A stretch of DNA of 64,000 bases from Zopfochytrium polystomum (Eukaryota; Chytridiomycota; Chytridiomycetes; Chytridiales; Chytridiaceae), in assembly GCA_025765615.1 (NCBI GenBank), contig JAIVFJ010000160.1, forward strand, positions 1-64,000. Direction: 5' to 3'. The notes under the pieces are model-generated. The model was not told the origin of the DNA. It made no database searches and saw nothing but the letters and a program-made list of their open reading frames with translations. Below are positions 20,677-31,176 of the stretch, one piece after another (the first letter of the stretch is position 1; the number at the start of each line of letters is the position of its first letter). A program made the position numbers and the translations under genes.

Positions 20677-21762
20677 TTTGCAGATCTCAGAAATTAAATC
20701 CGCTTTGGAGATAAATTCTGAAACGGAGTCGGAGTTTTTCTTTGCTGTCCGTACAACTCACGTAGTTTGCAGGAATTTCAGCAGTACTAGTTCTCAATGG
20801 CTCACAAGTCCAAAGAGTGTGCAAAAATTCTCAATGGCTCACAAGGTCCAAAGAGCAATAAATCAGTGACTCAAAAGTTCGCCAGAAAAATTCAGGGTTG
20901 ACAATGATGAAAATCTCCGAGGCTCAAAGGTCCTCAGAAAAATTCAGACTTGATGACTGGCGATGATAGATAGCAATATTGGTAATGATAGGATATGAAT
21001 AGTTGGAATAAAAATCAAACGGTCAGAGATCCAATCCAATTTCGACGTTCCAAAAAAAAATGTAAGCGTCGACAGTCAAAATTCAGCAAGTCGACGTTCG
21101 ACGTTTCAAATTCAGCAAGTCGAACTCGCGATTTAAAATTCCGGATCTCGACAATCGACGTTCAACGTGTCCAAGAGTCTCAACGTCTTCAAATCAGTGG
21201 GTCGACGTTCCAAAAATTCAAATCGACGTTCGCGAATTCAAAATTCAGCAAGTTCGTTCGACGAATTCAAAATGCAAATCGGCAATGCGACAGAGATCTC
21301 GACTTTCAAAAATTCAGCAGGTCAATCCTGATGTTTCGATGATTCTCGTCGAGTTCCAAAAAAAAAATTCAGAGATCTGGTCTTCAGAAAAATTCGGAAA
21401 TCGTGGTAAGCGGTTGGAAATCGATGGAAACAGATGGATCTTAGTTGGATATTAATGGATCCGTCACGTAGGGATTGAAAAACGCGCTCGGGGATGTAGA
21501 TCTCTTGCTCGGGGATGTAGATCTGTTTGCGTCGAGCGAAGATCTGTTCGCGTGAAGCGGAGATCGGAGTTCAAAATTGAGAGATCTCGTTGCGGCGGTG
21601 GTGAAAGAGTCGGTGATAGTTCACTGCGGTGGATGACCACGCGGTTGCGGGCGGCGCGCGGTTGCGGGTGGGACGGGGACGGCGTCAGGGCGGGAGGACG
21701 GCGTCGGGTGGATGACCGCGCGGTCGCAGGCGGAGTTTGAAATTTGCCTATGGTTCTCTTTG
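20677..21762 (-). other. Copia B 5' leader
   Basis: About 1.1 kb of untranslated leader between 5' LTR and gag. It is unusually rich in GTCGACGTTC-like and AATTCAGCAAG repeats (21000-21340) and has a GC-rich part (21590-21740). No conventional TGG-type primer-binding site is evident next to the LTR. A matching leader is at 37951-39036 in copia C. Confidence 0.6.
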
Positions 21763-21958
21763 TGTTGAAATAAGTTTTTTTTTTTTTTTAATTATTCCTT
21801 CCACCATGTTACATACAGGATACATTGGTGGGTACTTGCAACACAAGCTTATTAGCAGGCTCAGGACGCGTCGTATCTTTATCCAAAGAGATAAGCCGTA
21901 TAGGCTTCTGAACCTTTTTGCTTTCCCACACGTTATTGTCTTTCAATGAAATGCAACA
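21763..21958 (-). repeat. Copia B 5' LTR
   Basis: 196 bp; followed by GGAAG target duplication. Confidence 0.93.
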
Positions 21959-21963
21959 GGAAG

Positions 21964-22780
21964 CCGACATGTCCCAGGGCGCGATGAAGTCTTTCAACCT
22001 CAGCAATCCGGAGACTTTCGGCCTTGCTAACAACAGGTGGTGGTCCGTCTGGGCTTGGGTAGTGTTCGCGGTGGGCAAGGGCGATAATGGCAGCAGAGGC
22101 ATGGCTGAGGCGGTGTAGTCTCGAATTCTTGGTGATGAGGAAGTGGAGCCCAAGACGTTTGGTGCAACGACCAACAGGGGTTCTATCGCTTCTGTTGAAT
22201 ATGGTGCCAGGTTTATCCACATCCATAGAGACAAAGAACTTCCCGTCTCTCTCAATGTCATTGGTGGCAATGAGACTGTATAATGCAGTTGGCGCGTAGA
22301 ATGCTTTCTTGATGACAATTTCGACACCGTTTGGTAGGGGAATCCTCGCTGAGCCAGATCCCTTCGTCTTGAGTGGTGGGGACTCCTCATCTATGGTGCC
22401 GACAGTAGAGTCTTTCTCTTCGTATGAGGTGAACAGGTGGAGGTCTTTGAGGATGGTCCTTGGGCAGCCAGTGTCAACAACAATTGGGGATTCTCTGAAG
22501 ACAGCTGAGTGCGATGAGAGGAGGGCAACAGATTTTGGAACATGAGGTGCAGAGCGGAAGTTAGAGGTTCTCTTTTGGTGCGCCCGAGGTGGAGGCCTCG
22601 GGCCTACTGAAAATTTGACTCCCCTGAATCACTGTAGTCAGACTCAGTCTCATACTCGCTGAGAGACTGTGAGGCGTCCAGGGCTGCAAAAAGGGCAACT
22701 GGAGCATCTGCTTTCTTTGCAAGGCAGTCTCTGGCATAGTGGTTCTTGAGGCCACACTGGTGACAGACGACAACACTGTC
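21964..22780 (-). pseudogene. Copia A zinc knuckle, protease and gag-pre-integrase
   Basis: On the minus strand a zinc knuckle CHQCGLKNHYARDC (about 22770-22730) is followed by an acidic stretch and an in-frame stop (near 22605), then a protease with VDTGCPRTI (about 22460) and RLHRALGHVGF at the end, where element B is inserted. The in-frame stop and changes of frame make it non-functional. The domain order is normal for copia elements. Confidence 0.8.
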
Positions 22781-22912
22781 AACTACTGAAGCATCTCGTT
22801 GCTGTTGGTCAACAGTTGCTGATGCTGCAGGTGGGTTGTTGTTGCTGTTCCTCTCTCTCTGGCTGCGGCGACGCTCAGACTGCTCCCGGTTCTGGCGACC
22901 ACCTCGGTCAGG

Positions 22913-23929
22913 TCATTCCTTACAAGGCCTCTCCCGACGGTTGCTGCGTTGCTTCTCACGAGAGTCAAAGCGAGGATGACGCCGCTCTGACCTGTCTGCA
23001 CGTCGGGAGTGGCCATCATTCCGTCGGCCTTGGGGACCGCTGAGTAGGGCTGCCTCGTTCACTGGGTCGGCAGGTGGCTCCACAAAGTCTTCAGGGTTGC
23101 GGTTGCGAGCCTCCATAATCTTCAGGTAATCAAACAGACCAGTGATGTCTGTGATGGTGCTGTCATCAATCTTGCTCATATAGTGGTTGACTTGGGGAAA
23201 CCAGTATTTGTTGTTCTTGAAACTTTGGTTTAGTACATGGACAGCAGAACGAAAACTTAGGGTTATGTCAATCTGGTCGCGCATGTCGATTGGAGTGAGT
23301 TCCCGTGCACGCTGTAGGGATGCATAGTGCGTCTCAAATTTCTGCTGGAAGTCCACGATTCTTTCTTTCTCTCCAATGTGGAGTTTCTTGAACTCATCAA
23401 TAAGGTTCATAACCTGTGCAGGGTCGACGCGGCCAACTTTGCGCTTGAGTTCGGCAAGGGCCTCAAAGACAAAGTAGATGCCGCTAATCTTTTGCTTGAG
23501 GTTTTCGCCAACATGATTCCGAATGTGCATCATAGCCAGCTTGTTTTGCGCATAGGTTCCAGGAAAGGCAGTTCCGTCGTCACTGAAGGTCCAGTAGCCG
23601 ACATACTGTGGATGATTGGGTACATGTACTGGGAGGATACGCATGACATCTGATCGCTCCACATCGGGGGGTGCTGCAGCAGTCCAGTTGACGAATCCTG
23701 CACCGGCAGCAGCAGGGCCGGCTCCAGCAGCAGCTCCAGTAGCAGCAGCAGTGTCAGCACCAGTTCCAGCTCTGGCGGCTGCGCTGACGGCGGCGCCGGC
23801 ACGTTGTGCTGCTCGAAGGCTAATAGTAGCAAGTGCATCCTTGCCAGCGAGATAGCCAAGTACGTCTTCGTACCATGTGTCAAAGTAGATGGGGTTATTG
23901 AGGGCCTGGTGGACTAGTTTGACGCTCAT
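22913..23929 (-). pseudogene. Copia A gag
   Basis: A 338-codon frame starting MSVKLVHQALNNPIYFDTW, with an Ala/Gly-rich insert (about residues 40-70), a helical capsid-like region (GIYFVFEALAELKRKVGRVD) and an Arg-rich end that runs out of frame before the zinc knuckle at 22770. Gag forms the virus-like particle and binds element RNA. Confidence 0.75.
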
Positions 23930-24314
23930 ATTGTGTCAGGGAAAAGGTTTGTTAAGAGGGTTCCGAAGGGTGTGGTAAAGTGATGAGAACGAAGTGGAAT
24001 TGGGATACTAAGCGATTGGATCCTTGACTTGTAGGTTGTCACTTCGAATAAAAAGAATAGATCACGTGATCGATGGCGGCCAAGGAGCGGTTGAAAACAG
24101 CGGCTGTATAGCTGACTGGTGAAGACGATTGCTTTCTTGCTGACGATGAAGACGATCGCTTTCTTGAAGTGTTGGATGGCTTCGGTTCGATTCCTCGATG
24201 AACGATTGCTGGTGTGCGATGGTGAATCGCTCGTTCGCTCGATCGATTGTGAGGATGGATCACTTGATTGCTAAGCTGGTCTCTTCTTGCTCTGGAGAGC
24301 TCTCCCTGGTAAGG

Positions 24315-24454
24315 TGTTGAAATTCGATGTCGATGAGACGAGTGATGGTGATCGTGGTCGTGAGAGGACGGGAGGGCGAGAAAGTGTGACAAGTCAGATG
24401 TGTGATCAACTTCTTTTTTTTTTATTTCTTCTTCGCGGGGGGCATATTCCAACA
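24315..24454 (-). repeat. Copia A 5' LTR
   Basis: 140 bp, near-identical to 11273-11411, followed by GTCTC. Confidence 0.92.
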
Positions 24455-24576
24455 GTCTCCTCGGGTGGTCCGTCTCCGCCAGCGAAAAAAATCTTTTTTC
24501 TATTTTTTCACTTGCTCATGTGCCAGTCTGTGGAAACAGCACTTGGAACAACTATTTCCTTGATTGCTCAAAATCT

Positions 24577-24605
24577 TTTCCGCCTTTTCTACTTGAAACG
24601 ACCTC
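24577..24605 (-). repeat. MITE right terminal inverted repeat
   Basis: Ends CTTGAAACGACCTC followed by TTA; one mismatch to the left repeat. Confidence 0.8.
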
Positions 24606-24623
24606 TTAATAAAAGCCTTATTA

Positions 24624-24900
24624 CTATTTTATTTTTTTTTCTGGTTTCACTTTCCATCTTTTCACAAAGTATTCCAATATCTCTTCATTCATTTGCGTTC
24701 CTCCTTTATTTATTATTTCTTCTTCATCTCCAAAATTATATTTTAATACTTGTATTTTGAAGGTATTTGTATTTATTATTGTGTTTTTTGACACTGCTAC
24801 TCCAAGTGGTTTCCCATAATATATCTCTATCATATACCATATCTCTCTTGGTAACTCCAGCTTTTTCTTTACCTTTTCTTCTCTTTTTTCATTTTCTTCT
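24624..24900 (-). pseudogene. F-box-like N-terminus beside MITE
   Basis: The minus-strand frame contains LELPREIWYMIEIYYGKPL, similar to an F-box start, and runs to PEKKIK (stop 24624), about 15 nt before the MITE. No ATG is in frame upstream. The same LPREIWYMI block recurs at 25623-25688, which has an ATG. Probably the front part of the gene whose C-terminus is at 10572-11087. Confidence 0.45.
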
Positions 24901-24914
24901 CAACATCATTATCC

Positions 24915-24930
24915 CGCCCATTCCTGACAC
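24915..24930 (-). promoter_or_regulatory. Upstream motif TGTCAGGAATGGGCGG
   Basis: Same element as at 10465 and 25744; here within a longer shared stretch (ATCATTATCCCGCCCATTCC) that is also present at 25735-25754. Confidence 0.45.
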
Positions 24931-25017
24931 ACCACATTCACTGCTTGACTCGGCACCACCTTTCTCTCGTTCATTCTCCACTGTCACGTGACCTCGTCCT
25001 AAAAACCGGCATAAAAA

Positions 25018-25056
25018 AAAGCCCCTAACACTGCTGGCTGCAGCGCAAAGGGCTTT
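25018..25056. terminator. Conserved 3' hairpin, copy 2
   Basis: AAAGCCC (25018-25024) pairs with GGGCTTT (25050-25056), inner CTGCTGGCTGCAG palindrome. Follows the broken duplicate of the 10-kb gene end. Confidence 0.6.
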
Positions 25057-25059
25057 CTC

Positions 25060-25135
25060 TTACATTTTTTTTTCTTCACTCAATCCATTTCCCATGGGTT
25101 GTACCCTTAGGAAACAATCGTCTCTGTTTTTTAAC
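25060..25135 (-). pseudogene. Broken duplicate of the end of the 10012-10410 gene
   Basis: The minus strand repeats the codons for the RDDWFLRGTTHGKW end with one G lost (frame destroyed) and Trp changed to Cys. Just upstream the sequence switches to a piece resembling the F-box-like gene at 24780 (ACACTGCTACTCC), marking a rearrangement junction. Confidence 0.6.
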
Positions 25136-25214
25136 ACTGCTACTCCGCTATAGAAAAGCTATTAAATGTTAACAAACATTCATATTCTTTCCTACCACCT
25201 ACCAATACCAGGCG

Positions 25215-25480
25215 TTCTGCCCTTTTATGGTCTTGGTCGTAGTTCTTAGGACCGCTAGCGATCGGCCCTGTCAACTTAATGACAATTCGATGCTTTTGAA
25301 CTGCATTTATAAGCATTTTTCTTAGTCGTACTCAGGACTACGAATGCGTGGTTATTGCATTCACTTCACAGTTTTTCGTCATGTGCAGGACACGTCAATT
25401 AAGACGCACAGATGCGTGGTTATTGCATCATTTTAAGCAGTTTAATGTCTTACTTAGGACAATTTTATTAGTTTGAAAAG
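25215..25480. repeat. Degenerate ~66-nt repeat with ATGCGTGGTTATTGCAT
   Basis: ATGCGTGGTTATTGCAT occurs at about 25344 and 25410, each preceded by a short palindromic GTC-N-AGGAC block (also near 25440 and 25232). No protein frame. Could be a structured RNA or part of an unknown repeat. Confidence 0.4.
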
Positions 25481-25622
25481 AGAATTCAATTTTTTCAAAT
25501 TAATCAATTTCATTAAATGTTAATTCTTTACACTCAGCTTGACTGTTTCTTTATGTTAGCAATAAGAAGTTTATCTTCAAATCATTTTCGCAAAAAAATT
25601 AACAAGAATAAATGTTAATGAA

Positions 25623-25688
25623 CTAATTCCTCAACAGTTTCCCATAATATATCCCTATCATATACCATATCTCTCTTGGTAACTCCAT
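25623..25688 (-). pseudogene. F-box-like fragment (MELPREIWYMIGIYYGK)
   Basis: A 21-codon fragment starting at an ATG (25688) and copying the start of the gene at 24624-24900. It ends at a premature stop. The upstream TGTCAGGAATGGGCGG motif (25744-25759) and a further block GCTTGAGTGGCATGGGGG (about 25800-25817) are present, so it retains promoter-like sequence. Confidence 0.5.
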
Positions 25689-25939
25689 CTTTTTCCTTTT
25701 CACTAATATTATATTTTCATTTTCTTTCTCAACATCATTATCCCGCCCATTCCTGACACACGCCAACAAAAATCCGTTCCGCCCATCCCATACTTCCAAC
25801 CCCCATGCCACTCAAGCCCACTCTTTTGACTTCATCTTTATTTCCATTGTACATTTCCCACCTCCTTTCCAACATATTATATGCTTTTTTGAACTTTTTT
25901 TCATATTATTATTCACACCTATTCCTGACACATACCACA

Positions 25940-26150
25940 GTGACCTCGTTTTTCGCCTTGTCAAGCTTGCGAAACGTCACACACTTTCAGAAAGAACGAC
26001 TTGTCACGCTTGTGTTGCCTTGTCATGCTCGTTCCCAAAGGATGTCTTGTCAAGCTCGTGAAACATGTCACAAACATTCAGAGAAAGAACGACTTGTCAA
26101 GCTCGTTCTGAAAGGACGCCTTGTCACGCATTTCTGAAAGGATGACTTGT
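25940..26150. repeat. CTTGTCA-C/A-GCTCGTTC repeat cluster 1
   Basis: Imperfect repeats of about 30 nt built from GACTTGTCAAGCTCGTTC and GAAAGGACGCCTTGTCACGC. A second cluster is at 26695-26860. No coding potential; flanks are host-like. Confidence 0.6.
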
Positions 26151-26279
26151 CAAACGAAATTTTAAAGAAAAAAAAAAAGAAAAAATTGAACGAAGCGTGT
26201 CCCGATCACTCTTGTGATCCTTCCGGGCGGTACCTCTCCCACCTGCTCTTACATCTAAGCAGATTTCACAATCAATTCC

Positions 26280-26600
26280 TTAGAATCGCCTTGATCTTTC
26301 CAAAACAAATCCCTGTGACAATTTCCTTCATCGCCTCTCTTTGTTCTTTAGATCTCTCCATAATTCCAACCTAACCCCAGGGTTGAATCACAATCCTCAA
26401 TCTCTCTCGATCTCTCGCCCACATCACAGATCGATTCTTCCTCGCTCTTTCCAAACAAATCCCTGTGACCACTTCCTCTCGATCGCCCTCTAAATCTCTC
26501 AATTCCAACTGAAACCCAGTGTCATAATCACAAATCTCAAACACATCAACACGCTCCGTATTGAAGCTGATCAATAACCCCCCTGTTACCATTTTCTTCA
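26280..26600. repeat. ~140-nt imperfect tandem repeat
   Basis: AAACAAATCCCTGTGAC occurs near 26303 and 26454, each followed by related CTTC-TCGCC, TCTCTC and AATTCCAAC segments; a third, weaker copy is near 26578. Pyrimidine-rich. No gene recognised. Confidence 0.55.
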
Positions 26601-26694
26601 TTGCCTCTCACCATCTCACAATCTTTTTCGATCCATCTCGACTCTTTCACATTGTACACTTTGGTGGTGGCAGGGTTCAATCAATTGGAATAGA

Positions 26695-26860
26695 ATGTGC
26701 TGGCATTCAGAAAGAATGACATGTCAAGCTTGTTATGAAAGGATGCCTTGTCAAGCTCGTTCTAAAGGACGCCTTGTCCCGCTTGTCGATGCCTTGTCAC
26801 GCTCATTCTGAAAGAAAGAACGACTTGTCACGCTCGTTCTGAAAGGATGCCTTGTCAAAG
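26695..26860. repeat. CTTGTCA repeat cluster 2
   Basis: Same ~30-nt unit as at 25940-26150. Confidence 0.6.
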
Positions 26861-27185
26861 CTCTGCGCGTGTGTCTCATTATATGGTTGGTTGAGTGTCT
26901 CGTTAAAAGGTATGGTATGGTTAATCAAGTGTGTTGATTGATCCTGTGTCTGATTGTTTGTTTTGATCCCATTGTGGCTGATTCTTTGTCTCAATTAAAC
27001 AAACCAGGTTTCCTGTCCCTTCTCCTTTCAACAGCTTCAGCAAATGGAGACAAATTTTTCTTCTCTGCTGTGGCCTGTCCATACCCCTTTCAACAGCAAA
27101 TGGAGGCAAAAAAAAACCGTTTCTTCCCCTTCCAACAGACAGCAAGTGGAGAGTAATTTTACTTTTCCTTTTTTTATATTCTTTT

Positions 27186-27197
27186 ATCAAATATATA
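27186..27197 (+). promoter_or_regulatory. TATA box of intron-bearing gene
   Basis: AAATATATAAAC, about 140 nt upstream of the first ATG candidate (27331) of the host gene; the region between is pyrimidine-rich. Confidence 0.5.
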
Positions 27198-27330
27198 AAC
27201 CCCACGCCCCGCCAGTCCAACGGCCAGTCTCTCCTCTCGCTCTCCTCTCACTCTTCCACGCTGGTCTCGCTCTCTCGGTCTGGTCTCACTCCTCCCTGAA
27301 ACAGTCCCCTGGCCCACCTGTGCAGCGACC

Positions 27331-29121
27331 CATGATCTCCAAAACCCCGCCTCGAATGCACAGACCCTTTGTTCGCCGAATCTTTTTGTACTTTGTCGCC
27401 TTCCTTGCGATCGCTTGACACGCAGTAGCTGAGCCGCCAGAGACGACAGTTCTCTATAACCTTGAAACCGATCCTCTACGGAAAGGTTCGTCAACCTCGG
27501 CTGGGGCTGGTAACAATGTGGACCATGTAATCGAGGTTTGTTTCAGTTCTTTTTTTACTTTGTCTCTGTTAACCTATTGCAGCTCAACGAAGTAGTCGAT
27601 TTTTTCATATTCCCAATTGTCGAACACTGCACCCTCGCTTCAGTTCAAAGCATAGAAAGACAATTCAACAGGGACAAAAGCTTGCAGGAGATTAAGACTT
27701 TCCTCAATAGCGACGAAAACACAATGGTCATGTCAAGAGATGCCAACTCGGCAAAGGAGAGTCTCGTTCTAGATACTGCATTTGAGACAGATGTGGAAAA
27801 AAGGTCGGAAGCCCTCCGCAATGCTTGGGTAGCCTGCAGGGCAAAGCGAATCAGTGCTTTGAGGGAATTGATTCCCAAGCTTCGAAGTTCCCTTGAACCC
27901 ATTAGAGATGTCTGTCTTTCCAAGCGCAAGAAAGGTATTTGTGTGTTGCCTTCTTCGATTTGCTCATCCTTTTACATGTAGGTGTGATTGTGAATGACTT
28001 TGAAGAGGCTGTCAAATCTGCCAACAGGAGAATCGACAAGTGGCTGGAAATAGACGGCAAGAAACATGGCAAGGTATTGTTGCTTCTTTTTAACACAATT
28101 TACTTATCCAAATTCAGAAAGATCCATCAACCAAATATTCAGCCAGAGCTGCAAGAAAAACAAACTACAAGAATTTCATAGTGGAGGCAAAAGCATCTGA
28201 GCATGGAGAAATCTGCGAACAAAATATGGAATGTGGGGTCCGAATTGCCGGATTTGCGAAAGGAAAGCCCGATTTTCTTCGAGATCTTGGAGATCGTCGA
28301 GATACTCGCATTAGTAATCCCGATGCAGCCGCGCTTAGTCTGTTGCTTGAGCGTTTAAAAGCCCGGTTTCCCACTGACGCTTCTTCTGCGACGATTTTGA
28401 AGCAAGTTTTGGGCATAATTCAGACTCCACCAGACCCAAATGCACTTACCCATTTCTTACTCGAGATACTTCCGAAAGTAAGTCGTTTCTCCAATTCCTG
28501 TGAAGAACCTCTATCTAATATATGAACCAGCTTGTTCTTACTGATCGCGAATATGCAGTGAGCATTGCACCACCACCACCACCTAGACCTCCAAGTGCAA
28601 TGTCTACTTTTCGAGCAGGAAGACGGTTGCACGGATTCTGGGCAATGTCACAGTTGAGTAGCTCGTCAGGGAAGAACATCGATTCTGGGAAGATTTTGAA
28701 AGAAACGCAAGCATTTCAAGGTTGATTTGCTTCGTCTTCCTTCGACTTCCTTCATCCTCATCCACAACTGACCACTCTTGCAGACAAAGTTCCGAAGATG
28801 TTGATCCAGAAGCACCCCAAGAATGCAGATTTGTTTCGTAAGATCGCAAGTCAAGTTGCTTCGTCGCAAAAGGACAAGCAAGCGAAAGCGACTGCAACGA
28901 AAAAGGGAACGAAATCAGCAAAAGCAACTACGCCGAAAAAGGGGCTCACGAAACCAACGAAGCAAGCGAAAATGACTGTGGCGAAATCAGCAAAATCAAC
29001 TACGCCGAAAAAGGGGCTCGCGAAACCAACGAAGCAAGCGAAAATGATTGTGGCGAAAAAAGGGACCACAACGCTCAAGACCAGAGTCGTGGCAGGAAGA
29101 GTGAAGGGCGGAAAAAAGTGA
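27331..29121 (+). CDS. Host gene with at least five short introns, unknown function
   Basis: Coding exons join well across introns at 27536-27582, 27935-27981, 28074-28117, 28478-28530 and 28721-28783 (44-63 nt, all GT...AG). The protein starts (after an unresolved 5' exon) near AEPPETTVLYNLETD, contains a long helical domain (exon 2, LNEVVDFFIFPIVEH), a Pro-rich stretch (APPPPPRPPS) and a Lys/Ala/Thr-rich C-terminal tail with repeats of TTPKKGL-[TA]-KPTKQAKM, similar to linker-histone tails. The tail suggests nucleic-acid or chromatin binding; I recognise no catalytic domain. An upstream stop (27416-27418) means another intron or start must lie between 27331 and 27424. Typical fungal-like intron sizes point to host origin. 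Confidence 0.65.
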
Positions 29122-29145
29122 AATAAAAGAAAGAAAAGGTCGTTA

Positions 29146-31098
29146 TTGATTGACAAGTCAACCATGCATCACCAGCTCCTTTTTCGCCTTCCCGATGATG
29201 TGATCTGTGCCATCTGCAGCTTACGGACTTTTTTGGATCTTACTCGACTGTCTTGCTGCTGCTCCCTTGCCCGATTGGTTGTCGGACGTCGTTTTGTAAA
29301 GCCATTGCTCGTTGATCCCCTCCTCCGCATTGCCCTCATGTCAGCTACAAAGGACTGCCTTCGGGAGAGGCCAAAGAGAAAGTTCTATGAAAGCCAGAGC
29401 CCTTTCTTCTTCTCAATACTGGTCGCTGTTCGGAGCTACATAGATCTGTCCCACACATTTGATCTTCATCACGATGCCGCAGAAGAAGATCATGCGATTT
29501 TACAATCAATCCCCCTTCTATTCCCCATCGATAGCATCCTCCGATCCCCTGCCTGCCATTTGGACAATCTTTCTGCCCAAGCCCTAAACTCTGACATCAA
29601 GGTTGGGCAGTCCCTTCGGCTGAGGCCATTTGAGATGCGCTTGGAATTCTGGAAGATCTTGATTGATAGAGCTGATGACGGTGACGGTGGCGGTGACGGT
29701 GACGCTCACATCAACTTACTGACCAGCAGCTTTGAAAGCGATCAAGCTTGGCAAGCGCTCCAATACTTGGAAACCTATGTCAAAACCCACCTTGAAACCC
29801 TTGTTGAACGTTGCAAAATCATATCGATTGCATTCGAAAATGAATCTGAGCCGGAATCTGAGCAGGAATCTGAAGAGGATCCATCTTTGCGATTACCACA
29901 ACTGCTTGTTACAGCCGTTTTGGCACTTATTCCAGCACTTTCTGCAGACAGCGTTCTTCAAGCATGGAACCTCCTTTACGTACTTGAATTCACTGTCAAG
30001 ACACAATGGTCACCGACTGGTGAAAAACGGCCCATTTGCACCGGTCCTGACTGGATTCCATTTTGGAAACAAATCGTGGTTCAAGAAATGGATCCCAACA
30101 ATTCTGGTAAACAATGGATATGGTTTGTTCGTTTCTTGGATTCAGACAAGGTGATGGGACTCGCACTTGACACTATGCTACAAACCATCTCCGAACTTGA
30201 AATTGACAAGTCTGATGCCCCCATCTATAAAGCATTCATTGAAAGGCAACTTCGATTATTGGAACCGCTTTGTCGAAAAGTGATTGGTGAACAAGCACCA
30301 AAGCTTATCACTATTCTTGCTGATATTGTAAGGACAAAGTCATTTGAAGAATCTGGCTATATGTATAGTTGTTTGAATTCCTTGGACTTTTGTCTGCTTG
30401 AACTGTCTTATCACTATGTTGGACCCAGCAGTGAAGAATTCGAATCAAATGTTGACGAGCTGGTTGGCTGCTATTCCAACCTCCAAACCCGATATTCGAC
30501 CACACTGAAGTATCTTCCAATTTGTGGAGGTGATGATTGTCATCTCAAGTATATTCGGTCCACCATTGAGATTGATGGGAACGCTTACATTGCAGCTCTC
30601 TGTCGCAATTTGTCAGGCCAGCGCTACCATTCTACGTTTGTGCTTGCTATTGAGCTCGAACATTTGGATCTGCTTTGCAATTTAGGCAACAATAAGTCTG
30701 AACTCCGTTTAAACCACATTGAACGATGTATTCCTATGGTATTGTCAAAACTAAACAAGGAGGAAGGCGTTGGAAAACTTATTGCCTGCTTGGCCCCGGA
30801 AATGTCGAACGAAATGCTTCTTCAGCTTTTAAACGCCATTTTCAAGTTCCTTCCAAATTATTCTGTGGAAAATTCTGTGGACAGCGACCTTCATGATAGC
30901 TGCTTTCCAGTACTGTCAAACGTCCTAGCATAGCGCGGATTTGTGGAGCTCGTACAGCCGTTGGTGCAATTTTTATTCAGAAACATTGATTACAAATGGG
31001 GTTTTGATTCGGAGCTTGTCGAAAATATGGAAAATGTATTAATGCCAGTGATGCGACATCTTGCCGCCACCCTTCCCGTCGTCGTTCTCACCAAGTAA
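29146..31098 (+). pseudogene. F-box protein gene 1, nonsense-interrupted
   Basis: A 595-codon frame (first ATGs at 29146 and 29164) opens with the F-box pattern FRLPDDVICAICSLRTFLDL and continues as a long helical-repeat-like protein with an acidic insert (ESEPESEQESEED). A TAG at 30931-30933 ends it, but the same frame continues to 31098 (RGFVELVQPLVQFLF) and aligns with paralogue 2, which has CAG there. So one C-to-T change truncates the protein. F-box proteins recruit substrates to SCF ubiquitin ligases. Intronless, with composition unlike the AT-rich viral genes, so probably host. Tandem paralogue at 31177. Confidence 0.7.
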
Positions 31099-31176
31099 CA
31101 CATCTCTTCAGTGTGATCTGTTTCTTTTGATCTTGCTTACCTTTAACAATACGAACAGCCGCGATCTCTGTATGAC

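Larger units (their letters stand above)
15258..21958 (-). mobile_element. Copia-type LTR retrotransposon B, intact
   Basis: 6.7 kb element with LTRs of 196-197 bp that differ only in a T-run length, flanked by the 5-bp duplication GGAAG (15253-15257 and 21959-21963). It has a single 1688-codon gag-pol frame without stops. A sister copy C is at 37754-44455. A polypurine tract (GCGGGGGGG on the coding strand) adjoins the 3' LTR. The identical LTRs and open frame indicate very recent insertion and possible current activity. Confidence 0.95.
11273..24454 (-). mobile_element. Copia-type LTR retrotransposon A, interrupted by B
   Basis: LTRs of 139-140 bp (TGTTGAAATTCG to TATTCCAACA) bound the element and a 5-bp duplication GTCTC flanks it (11268-11272 and 24455-24459). 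The two LTRs differ by one substitution and one indel, so the insertion is young. Element B with its own duplication splits A between gag-pre-integrase and integrase; without B the element is about 6.5 kb. Order on the minus strand is gag, zinc knuckle, protease, integrase, reverse transcriptase, RNase H, which is the copia (Pseudoviridae) order. Several frame changes and an in-frame stop make it inactive. Confidence 0.93.
11097..24605. mobile_element. Harbinger-type MITE, split by nested copia elements
   Basis: Terminal inverted repeats of about 29 bp begin GAGGTCGTTTCAAGTGGAAA (11097 onward) and, on the other side, end at 24605 with the complement, differing by one base (GTAG for GTGG). The element is flanked by TTA on both sides (11094-11096 and 24606-24608), the 3-bp duplication typical of PIF/Harbinger elements. 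Without the inserted copia A it is about 320 bp and has no coding capacity, so it is a non-autonomous MITE. Its internal body is 11126-11272 plus 24460-24576. Confidence 0.8.
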
